Position numbers and translations under genes: made by a program. DNA of 64,000 nt from Marisa cornuarietis (taxonomy: Eukaryota; Mollusca; Gastropoda; Architaenioglossa; Ampullariidae), in the NCBI GenBank assembly GCA_004794655.1, contig SMMW01000149.1, positions 1,736,001 through 1,800,000 of the forward strand, given 5' to 3'. This document shows positions 1 through 9,707 of this stretch, in pieces (the first letter of the stretch is position 1; each line of letters opens with the position of its first letter). The notes under the pieces were generated by a model. The model had not been told where the DNA came from, did no database searches, and saw only the letters and a program-made list of their open reading frames with translations.

Positions 1-677
1 TTGCATTCTTCAGAGCCACAGACGAGACATGTTTAACTAATCAGTGAAGGCCCATGGCGGTCAGTGAGTAGCACAAATATAAAGTTTATTGAAGATGTGA
101 GCATAAAAATACTGGATGCCAAACTCATTATGATTGAATTAATATTAGACCTAATAATCTTTGTGTCTGCTTCTTTGTACGTATGCATTTTCGTATGTGT
201 GCGCGTGTGTATATTCAATTAAGTTTGTTTGATGTCTCCCTATGTAAAGACAAAAACCAAAAGGTAGTAAAACTAAGGATGAAGTGAAAACTCTTTTGGT
301 ATTTTATCGTGAAAATTGATTTTAAGTTAAATTGTTTATTTAAGATTGGTTTTCACAAAAGTTTACGATTTACCTTCATTGACGTGTGTGTGCGTCTGTA
401 AGCGGGGTGTGAACATTTAATCGGTTGTAAAAAAGATTCATGTTGGTCTTGTAATTAATGTTTGTTTGCCTATTTAGAAAGGGGAAAATCAAACATTATA
501 TATATTACATATAAATATGTGTATGGATGTTTGTGTTTGTGTGTATGGCTGTTTGTGTTTGTGTGTGTGTGTGGCTGTTGAGTTTGAGTTTGGGTGTGTG
601 TGTGGGTGGGTGGGTGGGTGGGCTATAATGTACATATTCCTTATCGGGACGACTATTATGACAAACGTTGCCAACAG

Positions 678-761
678 GTTTCGGGCACCCTAGACCACCT
701 GCTGAATGACAAAGAGTGTGTTGAGAGCAAAAATTTTATTTGCGAAAAGCGCCGTCAGTAG
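678..761 (+). CDS. Lectin-like gene A, last exon only (partial at window edge)
   Basis: This is the terminal exon of a C-type-lectin-like gene whose upstream exons lie outside the window. The acceptor is ccaacag at 671-677. The exon is 28 codons in phase 0 and ends in TAG. It encodes the C-terminal end of a lectin domain, with HLLNDKEC, then FICEKRR, which match the last exons of copies B (5171-5251) and C (12574-12657). The two cysteines would be the third and fourth conserved CTLD cysteines. Flanking intron and 3' sequence also match copy B, so A, B and C are tandem duplicates. The family is certain from internal comparison; the ligand is unknown. Confidence 0.8.
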   Translation, partial: VSGTLDHLLNDKECVESKNFICEKRRQ

Positions 762-1222
762 CAAGACCTTTAACTCTTGCTATTACCAACACTGATCTGG
801 AGTGATGTCCCTTCACCTTAGTGAAGACTGCTTTGTCATTAGTTTCGCCTGTTATGTTGCTATCTCTCTCTCTCTCTGGACAAGAAGTGTTGACGTGTGT
901 TTTGAGTCGTGCCTGCCTCTGGACGTTTGGATGTGACGCTCCCTTCCATCTCGGTGGCCTCAGTTTTTTTGTTTGTTTTTTTTTTGAGCGGAAGACAATC
1001 GGTGACGACGGGGATCTGCAGGCTTTCTTTTCACCCCGGTTCATCTGTAGTTTTCTTGTGTGTGAGATAGCTCTGCTTTATCTGTTTTAGACAAATCGTA
1101 CTGAATTTGTGTGATATACCACTTTGAGAATGAAATCGCACGAGTGTGGTGACTGTATGTCTGATTCTGGTGTGGGGACTACGTCTTGTGGTTTATTTTT
1201 TTTTTTAATTCTGTCGGCTTTG

Positions 1223-1228
1223 AATAAA
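1223..1228 (+). promoter_or_regulatory. Candidate poly(A) signal of lectin gene A
   Basis: AATAAA lies 462 bases after the stop of gene A. The matching site in copy B reads AGTAAA (about 5641-5646), a weaker variant, so the two copies may differ in 3'-end processing. Other AATAAA-like words occur in this AT-rich region, so the choice is tentative. Confidence 0.35.
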
Positions 1229-2274
1229 CAGTCCTCTGAATGCATATGTAGTTTTGCGATTGTCCAAAAACTGCATTATGGAGTACAGACTGAACCATTT
1301 CACGCTAACATCTTGAACTGTGAAAATTCAACACCAGGCTCTGGGCATCCATTGCCCTTTCACTCCATAAGACTATCAATATCGTAATTTTGCCGTTAAC
1401 TTTTTAAAAATCTAGTTTTCTTTATCTTCTAAAGAAAATCTATCTCGATGTGTTGTCGTTCTCGTGTAGCATAAGATGAATTAAAACTGAAAGAACTGGT
1501 TTATGGCATTTGTCACAGCTGTTTGGATGTCGACTGATTTATTGATGTTTGATGCATGTGTACCGAGAAACTAAATTAAAGAATAGGCTAGCAAATAAAT
1601 AACAGGCTCAGAAGACTCTCTTTGCAATTCTTACCGTGTTGTGTAGTCAAAAAATAAAGAAATAAACAAAAAAGTAAAATAAAATATAGGCGTTTGGAAG
1701 AGACCTACGACAGTAATATGTAACAGGTTGGAAATAACACGTTTATTTGTTGCTCATTTATTACAGTAGATTAAACAGACGCACACGCACACACATCTAC
1801 ATAAATTGTATGAATGTACGCTACTACAGTTGTCGAGTTGATAGATGTTCAAATCGACCGGCCCCCAACGGGGAGAAAGACATTTAACAATGCTAGTTGA
1901 TCACCATCTCTCACAAGAAATTTTTGTTTAAGTTAAACTCAGACAAAGGACTGCGATAGGAAACATGACTCCTACGGAAACCAGTTTCATGTGTTAGCAG
2001 TGAAAGAGAAACGGTCAACAGGAGATAACCCACTCTGCCGCCTTCCTGTAAAGCTTATCTCCTATTTGCACGTGTGTACACCAAACACTATCCATGACAC
2101 ATGATGATTCTTCAGTCTACAAACGACTTGTTTGTGGTCCAGCGCCAGTCATGTAACTTGATCTTAAGCCACGTGACCAGCTTCGATGCTCATGAATCAT
2201 CCAGTGCCTGAAAATTAAAGCCTACATCTCGGTGACCATCGTGTTTAGTGCTCGAGGAACGAGGAACAGGTTGC

Positions 2275-2280
2275 TATAAA
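2275..2280 (+). promoter_or_regulatory. TATA box of lectin gene B
   Basis: TATAAA sits 73 bases before the ATG in a block (about 2268-2320) that is nearly identical to the block before gene C (9635-9690). That block includes GTGTGTCGTGGTGATTGGC, which holds an inverted CCAAT. Conservation between paralogues while the surroundings diverge supports a shared core promoter and 5' UTR. Confidence 0.6.
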
Positions 2281-2347
2281 TTCATTCCACTGTGTGTCGT
2301 GGTGATTGGCTGCCGCAGGTTTCGGCTTCGAATGCTCTACCCTTACA

Positions 2348-4457
2348 ATGGCGTCTGTTCTTCTCACTATGGTCGCTGCTTTTAACGTGTAAGTATAAGT
2401 TCACTAAAATCAGTACTGTGTTCTACTTGCATGTTTCACTCATACATATACAGTTCTTTGGCAGTAAGAGTTAATGATAATAAGCACTGTGAAAGGAAGA
2501 TGTGCGTTTAATTATCCGATTGTCTGTGAAATGTTGTTATTATCAAACTCCTGTCGTTAAAGGTACAAAGTTTATGTTCCACAGCGTTCGTGTAGGCCTG
2601 TGGGTGCTCATGCGCGAAAATGAAATCATCACGGGAACGAGACAAGTCGTCCATCAAGTGCCCTCTAACCTTACCCCGCTCTCATGCGCTCAAAGGTGCA
2701 GTTCCTTTGCCTGGTGTTTGGCCGTTGTAACAAACTACCCGGTAGGAAAATGTGAGCTGCTGGAGAGGGATGTGACGTTGCTCGACTTCTCTTCCTCCCT
2801 ACCCGTGCATTGGGAGCAAGAGAACAACGACAACTTTCTAAGTATACCTAGATTCCTATTATCGTCTAATATAGCATACATGTCTCTAGATACTTGTATC
2901 TTTTCAATTTCTTTTTCTATCAATTTTTTCTTGCTTTCATTCTGTAATTCCATGTTTTACCTTTCCTCTTCTTTACTTTCTTCCTTTATAACTTTTTTTT
3001 TTTTTTTAGTTAGTTATTTCATTTGATTAAAAGATCGAAAGCGTCGACGTTGCCCGGATGACGTCCTGTTGCCTAACAGGTTGTTCGCGCTTAGAGCGCT
3101 CGCGGACCAGATTAAAGGGCAACCTGCAGGGACAGGCGTTGTCAGCCGTTTGCACTGACAAGGATATAAAGACTGCGCTGGTGCTGACCGTCAACCGACT
3201 CACTCACTCACTCACTCACTCACTCACTCTGGGCTTTTCAAAGGTACGAAGCTGTTGGAAAGGCTTTTTTTTTAAATGTGGCCTTCCAAACACTTAACAG
3301 AATGAGCTATGGCGATCTAGGAGTCCATCCGCTACTGGCGAGAACATGTTAGATGTATTACGTATTACCCTCATCTTATTTATGTGGATGACACGAGACT
3401 TTCCAGGAAAGCTTACAACATGGTATATTATCTGCAAAAGAATCGTCAACATTCTTGGGCTTTCTTTGTAGAAGAACTTTGTGTTAATCGCTTTAGATAT
3501 GTGAAGCTCCAGCAAAGTGTCGGTAGTATGAAAATGGTTTTGAGGATCTTGAGACAGAGACTTGTAGATTGCTTCCAACAAATCTGGTACAATGGTATAT
3601 GCACAAGTGAAAGATCTTAACTGTATTCTAGTTCTAAGAACTATGTACATCATGGGAGATATTTAAATATGTTAAAAATATGTTATTTTAGACAGTTTAC
3701 ATATATGTAAAATTATATATATATAATTTTATATTATAATATATTATAATATATATATATAATTTTATATTATAATATATTATAATATATATATATCTAT
3801 ATGTAAAATTTCTCCCTTAAAACAAACCAAATGGTTTGCTCAATAAAGAAGTCAAAGCTGAAGTCACGCAAGCAAGCACGCGTATTTCCTTAGTGAGACT
3901 GAATTCTACCATCATTAGAAAGTGCAGTTTTTTTCTTTTTTCTTTCTTCTTTTATTTCTTCTTCTTTTCTGCTGCTGCTCCTGCTGCTTCTGATGATGAT
4001 AATGAGGAGGAGGTATTTTTTGTGCGCAGACTGGTGTCCAGTGGATGATGGATTTGTGCTTTCCCCAGCAGCCCAGTTTTGTTTTCTTGTTGTTGACAAC
4101 CTCACAAAAAACTGGATTGACAGCAAACTTGAATGTGAAAAACATGGGCTGACCTTGGTTGTACCTGACACGAGGCTTAAAATGAACATCCTCCTAAACG
4201 CCATTTGGACAACAGCTGGTGAGACAAGATGATAGGAAAGAACTTATTGGAGTACTGTGAAACCGCTCTTTATTTTATTTTTTAAAGTATAACAAGCAAG
4301 TTAAGAGCAAAAATTTGTGGACCTCTCGACAAAGTATTTTTGTGAAATGTGAAACTGTTTTTGTTTATGTCTACTTCAGCTGTTGACCTGAATGTCGTGT
4401 GCAGAATCTATTTCTAGTTATAGTAATGTTGTGTGTGTGTGTGTGCGTGTGCGTGTG

Positions 4458-4532
<75 letters not shown>

Positions 4533-5251
4533 GCAGAGAGTCGATGATTTTTCACATTGGTGCTTCTCGTCCAATAAACGATCTCTTTGGCCACTGGACC
4601 GGCGACAGCGCCACGTTTGACTGGATCACCGGTTCCAGCATAGACAAGGAATTTTTAAAACTATTCTGGGCGTCTGGTCAACCTAACAATGACAATAACA
4701 GTCAACATTGCTTAACGGTAAGTGTGGGTAAAGAGTGTTTAAGATATCGTTGCATTCTCCAGAGCCACAGACGAGACATGTTTAACTAATCAGTGAAGAT
4801 CCATAGTAGTCAGTGAGTAGAACGGTTGATTGTGTTCGCTGTCTCTCTGTAAAGACAAACATCAAAAGACAGTTTAAGCTTTGGCTTAGATTTTAAAAAA
4901 TCTTTCCAATTTTTATGTAAAAATGGTTATTCAATCATTGTTGTAACAAAAGTTTTTGATTTACCCTCATTTATATGTGTGTACGTGTGTAAGCAGGGTG
5001 GGTGGTCGTACATGTAATCTGTTTTAATAAGAATTTAAAATTTTCTAGTGATTAATGTTTGTCGACCTGTGTAAAATGTCGATAAACATATATATATAAT
5101 AGATAAACCAATGGCTATAATGTACATATCGATGTATTTAAATACTCATTATGATAAACATTGCCAACAGGTAGCGGGTAGCCTAAACCACCTGCTGAAT
5201 GACAAGGAGTGTTTTGAGCCCCACTACTTTATTTGTGAAAAGCGCCGTTAA
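2348..5251 (+). CDS. Lectin-like gene B: signal peptide + PAN/Apple-like + C-type-lectin-like domain
   Basis: Five exons: 2348-2388, 2585-2841, 4030-4218, 4533-4717 and 5171-5251. They join in frame to 250 codons, and all introns are GT-AG. Exon 1 gives a short hydrophobic leader (MASVLLTMVAAFNV). Exon 2 encodes a PAN/Apple-like domain with four cysteines (CAQRC, WCLAV, GKCELL). Exons 3-5 encode a lectin-like fold: WC and FCF, ECEKHGLTLV, FHIGASRP where WIG is expected, a W-SGQPNN loop, HCLT, NDKEC and FICEK. QPN replaces the usual QPD or EPN sugar motif and W of WND is L, so calcium-dependent sugar binding is uncertain. Likely secreted, with recognition or immunity a guess from the family. 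Compared with C, the leader end reads VRVG instead of VCAD and four residues are missing late in exon 2. Confidence 0.85.
3198..3230. repeat. (CACT)n microsatellite
   Basis: About eight tandem CACT units lie in intron 2 of lectin gene B. Confidence 0.9.
3700..3812. repeat. AT-only tandem repeat in intron 2 of gene B
   Basis: The tract is almost pure A and T, with a roughly 48-base unit (ataattttatattataatat and onward) present twice and strong self-complementarity. It would fold into cruciforms and is prone to slippage. Confidence 0.85.
4430..4530 (+). repeat. (TG)n microsatellite running into the exon 4 acceptor of gene B
   Basis: About 100 bases of nearly uninterrupted TG end in TAG at 4530-4532, and exon 4 starts at 4533. 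The repeat therefore stands where the polypyrimidine tract should be. Gene C has an ordinary acceptor (ttctctttatttctcaacag) at the same junction. Confidence 0.95.
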
Positions 5252-6812
5252 CTCTTATTACCAACACTGATCTGAAGAGTGATGTCCCATCTTCTAAGTG
5301 GAGACTTCTTTGTATTTAGTTTCACCAGATGTGTTGTTCTCTCTACATTGACATTGTTTTGAAAATTATTTTTATTCGTGCGTACCTCTGGACGTTTCTA
5401 TGTGATGCTACCTTCCATCTCGGTGGCCTCAGTTTCTTCTGAGCGGGAGACAATCGATGACGACGGGGATGTGCAGGCTTCCTTGTCACCTCCATTCATC
5501 TGTAGCTTGCTTGTGTGTGGGATAGCTCTGCTTCGTCTGTTTTAGACAAATAGTACTGAATCTGTAAGATATACCACACGTTTGGTGACTGTATGCCTGA
5601 TTTAGGTGTGGGGACTACGTCTTGTACTTTTTTGCGCTTTGAGTAAACAGTCCGCCGAATGCATACATTTCTTGCAATGTTGTCACCTGAAGACATCCTT
5701 GCGTTATGGAGTACAGACTGAACCATTTCACGCTGACATCTTGCACTGTGAAAATTCAACATCATGCTCTGGGCATCCCTTGCCCTTTAACTCTATAAAA
5801 CTAAATATCGTAATTCTATCGTTAACTTTTTTTTTAAATCTACTTTTTCTTTATCTCTTTGAGGATATCTATTTTATGGTCTCGATGTGTTGTGATTCTT
5901 TTATAACATAAGATTAATTAAAATTGAAAGAACTGGTTTTGGCATTTGTCACAACTGTTTGGAAATCGATTGATTTATTGATGTTTGAATCATTTGCACT
6001 GAAAAACTAAATCAAAAAGGGTCTACTGAGCAACTAACAGGCTGTGAGGATTCTCTTAGTTTCCTTCATTTGTGAATTGCAATTTTTACCATGTTGTATA
6101 GTAAACACAAAATAAATAAATAAATAAATAAGGGCCTTTTGGGATAAGCCTACGACAGTAATATGTAACAGGTGAGGAACAGCACAAAAATATTTGCGTC
6201 GCCGATCCATCCCAGTTCTTGCAGTAATCTGCACACACGCACGCACAGTCTAAATAATGTGAGTGAGTGAGTGAGTGAGTGAGTGAGTGAGTGAGTGAGT
6301 GAGTGAGTGAGTGAGTGAGCACCACTTTAGATAATGGTCGAATCGATTTAAGGTTTTGGTCGAAACGACTATGGGGTCTGATCGAATCGACTCGTGCGAT
6401 GGTCCAGTTGACTGATGGTCGATTGGCAAATGATGGAATCGACCGCGCCCCAGCGGGCAAAAAGGGCATTTAATAATGCTAGTGGATCACCATAACTCAT
6501 GAGAAGAATCTTTTTAAGTTTACCTGAGATAAAGGACTGAGGTAGGAAACATGACGCCTACCGAAACCAATGTCAACAGTTCATAGTGAAAGGGAAACGG
6601 CCAGTGGGAGATAATTATTCTGCCTCCATCTACTTATGCTTTTCTCCTATTTTCACGTGTGCACAGCAAACACCATCCATGACACATGAATATTCTTCCG
6701 TCTACAAACGGTTTTAATTTATTTGCGGTCCAGCGCGTGACCTGGTTCAATGCTCGTGAATCCTTCAGTTTCTGAAAATGAAAGCCTGCATCACGGTAGC
6801 CATCGCTGCCTT
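4748..6812 (+). repeat. Segmental duplication unit, copy 2 (pairs with about 1-2255)
   Basis: The alignment with copy 1 runs from intron 4 of gene B through the last exon and 3' flank. It stops abruptly after GCCATCG near 6812. The equivalent point of copy 1 is just before the TATA region of gene B, and the homology resumes at about 9610, upstream of gene C. Confidence 0.75.
6259..6319. repeat. (GAGT)n microsatellite
   Basis: About fifteen tandem GAGT units occur in the spacer after gene B and are absent from the paralogous spacer after gene A. The following 100 bases hold degenerate GGTCGAATCGA-like words. Confidence 0.95.
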
Positions 6813-9609
6813 TTGGTACATAACAACACGATATGCCCAACAGACAACAAAGTAAACAGCCAGACGGATTGTCTGCACGATGAAGGAGTCAAACGATACT
6901 CACACCGGCAGCAGTCATTTTGAGAGGACAGCAAGCAGATGATATTAATTGTTATCTCAAGCAATCATTATGCACAATACTAGTGACGATAATTCAGAAG
7001 AATACGTTTTTTAATTAATGGAGCATGAATGCTAGCAAACCTTAAAAATGACAACCTTTTAAGCTCCTTGTTGACTTATTCATTCATTTATTTATTCCTT
7101 GACTTGATATGAAGAAATACTTCATTTTTTTCCAAGATGCACACCAGCAGGTGCACAATCTGACTTACCTGCACCTTGCTGAAAGTGTGAGCAGGTGTTG
7201 AGTGTAAGAAATGTTTGGCGGTACAGCGTTGGTCATCACTGCAGGTCCTTAGCTTAGGGCCTTAGGCTTTGATCTCGGGAAACAAGCATTTACTCAAGAA
7301 CGGGCATCTGTCTACAAGGCTAGTCGTCAAGAAGCAGTTAGTCTGGGTACTCTAGCTTCTTCATACCTGGTCATTTGTCACGGACCGTGTCGCTGACCCA
7401 GGTGCTAAGTGCGAAGAGTGCATGGGGGTCCAGCAGCCAGCGGCCTCGGTGAGAAGGAAGTCAAAGTACGAGCGACGTTGTGACATTTATTGAGTAAGAG
7501 ATTGAAAACAAGTGTCTCCTACCCCCAGTGAAGAAAAAGATTGTTCTGTAAAATGGTAGTGGGTGTGAGACTGCACGTGTGCGTTCTTTCGTGTAACTGA
7601 CGTTTTTCGTTAAAGAACAGTTTTTTTCTATTCGCGCCTGTTAAGTTTACTAAAGAAGAGGACTGATATTACCAAAAATTATAAATTTATATTAAACATT
7701 TGCCGTTTTAATGGTGTTTAGCAGGGTGTTGGCACACTTGATGTAAATCACGAAATCATAACAGTTTGGCTAAACAAAGCTGGGGCACTATGTGACAGCG
7801 CTCCTACACTATCCAGGTGAGGCTAATCAAATACAAACAACCTCCTTTCAAAACTCGGATATTCAACTGTAAAGCAGAGTTGTCAGGCGGTTAAGTGGGG
7901 TATGCGCATGTGACAAACACTAGTAACGATGGACAGTCTGAAGTCAAACACTATTCTCTAATATCGGAACTATGACAGTTACAGTTCTTGCCTCAAGAAC
8001 CGCCTTGCGTACGACAGCGTTTTTCACAATCATAATAACAACCAGATTCGCATTCCAGGTGTAATAATATGACATTTAATGAGTGCTTGCTCTTTCCGGC
8101 TCTGACAAGTTGAAAGCCTACTATCAACATGCTTTACCGACTGTGACATTCACATATTGGGACATTGTTTCTTCTCGGTAAAAGTACAAAATCCCCAGTC
8201 GGTTTAAACACTTTCCCTATCATATCAAGAAGGCCAGTGCATCAAAACAAGATAACTTAAAAAGTAGAAACGTTAGAAAACATATCACAAAAGAGTGGTG
8301 AGATAAAAACGTGTTATTTCCACCTTTTATCTTTTGTGTCGAATTGTGTGTTGACATTGTATTATACTACTACTACTACTAATAATAATAATAATAATAA
8401 ACGCGTGACTTACATAGCGCATACTCAGGAGCTTGAGACAAGAACGAGAAATTGACAGCATACGAAAGACAGAAGGATGAACAACAGTAATGATGGCTAA
8501 TCAAAGAATGGATAAGTGGCATCGGGTAACAAGAACTGGGGGTATCGTGATTCTGCAGAGGACGACGAGTAGGGAAGAAGCCAATAGACGAAAAGAAGGC
8601 GGGGGAGGGGGTGTTTAAGACTGTGGACTGTTGTTAGGAGTAATACTCAAAGAAGGGTATGTCTTTGTGCACATTTAAAGTTTTCAATGGTGGGTAGGTG
8701 GCGAACATGGAAGGAGAGAGAGAGAGAGTTCCATAGTTTTGCTGTACAGTAACTAAAAATCCTGTGACCGTATGTTGTTCTGATGTGAAGGAAAAAAATA
8801 TACAGATTATATAGTGTTATGTTTGTTCTATGTGTCTCATACTTCCTAACACGCCAGATTGAAGCACAGCCTTGGTCACTTTGGGAACTCACCGAGTTTT
8901 TGTAAATATTTTCTTTCGCCTGACCAGGTTTTTTTTTAAAGGCTTTTCTTCTCTCCTGTATTACGCGGTAGTTTTCTATACCAGGATTTTTTTTAAAGGT
9001 GACTCTTTTTCCTGTGTTGCCCGGTAGTTTTCTACACCACACTTTCAAGTCTTTATAGTTTCTCAGGCGCTCCCTCAATATTGACTTGGTTGAAATTTCT
9101 AATGGTTGCTTTCAAGAGACATTGTGCCTGGACTGTGTCAGAAAGCGAGACTGTGTACAATTGGTCAACTGATGACTTAAATATCAAACGACACGTGATG
9201 ATCGTAGATACTGATTTTTCGCAAGCAAAATGCATATTGAAGATGATGAAAGCCGTGCTAATAGTGGATATGGGATACCTTGTGTGCGATGGCGTTATGC
9301 TTAATATTCTTTGGAAGATCATCAGAAAATCGAAACTGAGCAATCCTTTCTGTGCCATTTTAGATGTTCATAAAAAGGCGGGAAATAAATTGTAATGAAG
9401 CTTTAAAAAAAAGCAACTTAGCATGAATGTATGGAGCTGGAACGCATTTCTCTACTCTAAAAGTCTTTAAAACTTTGTAATTTCGTATTTTTAAATGCAA
9501 AACCCTCTCTCCAGTCGGAGCAAACACATCCTGTCTTCGATCGGCAATTAGAAGCGTCGCAGATTTTCTGCCCTCCCCCCCCTCCCAACCTTTTTACGAA
9601 AAAGTTGCA
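6813..9609. other. About 2.8 kb insertion between lectin genes B and C
   Basis: Comparing the A-B spacer with the B-C spacer, homology breaks after CCATCG (6812) and resumes at GTTTAGTG (9610). In the A-B spacer the two sides are adjacent. No clear target-site duplication is visible, and the ends share only CTGC. The interior holds a LINE 3' end (8368-8810), but 6813-8360 shows no recognisable gene. Confidence 0.6.
8368..8810 (-). mobile_element. 3' end of a non-LTR retrotransposon (LINE)
   Basis: The minus-strand translation near 8640-8790 reads RTTYGHRIFSYCTAKLWNSL followed by a THLL-like end. This is the characteristic C-terminus of CR1/Jockey-type reverse transcriptases (RTxxGxRxFSxxAxxxWNSLP). 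Downstream on that strand is a short 3' region ending in a (TTA)n(GTA)n tail, plus-strand (TAC)n(TAA)n at 8368-8400, as such elements have. The upstream part is decayed, with stops and duplicated segments around 8930-9030. A dead 5'-truncated copy. Confidence 0.6.
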
Positions 9610-9641
9610 GGTTTAGTGGTCGGGTAAGACAAACGAGTTGC

Positions 9642-9647
9642 TATAAA
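9642..9647 (+). promoter_or_regulatory. TATA box of lectin gene C
   Basis: TATAAA is 66 bases before the ATG, within the same conserved block as the gene B promoter (TTGCTATAAATTCATTCC). Confidence 0.6.
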
Positions 9648-9707
9648 TTCATTCCGTTGTGTGTCGTGGTGATTGGCCGCCGCAGACTTCCACGTCCACA
9701 ACTCTTC

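Larger units (their letters stand above)
1..2290 (+). repeat. Segmental duplication unit, copy 1 (pairs with about 4748-6812)
   Basis: From base 1 the sequence aligns with bases from about 4750: intron 4 of the lectin gene, the last exon, the 3' region and the intergenic spacer. Shared landmarks include cagagccacagacgagacat at 11-30 and about 4761-4780, the last exon, and CTCCTATTT(G/T)CACGTGTG upstream of the next gene. Microsatellites differ between copies, and copy 2 carries a (GAGT)n array absent from copy 1. This is the footprint of tandem gene duplication. Confidence 0.8.

Noticed and set aside
4399..4620. Long ORFs of alternating Val/Cys over (TG)n tracts, here and at 13470, 51305 and 59159
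   Set aside because: They are translations of microsatellites with no stop codons; not genes. Only exon 4 of gene B at the end of the first one is coding.
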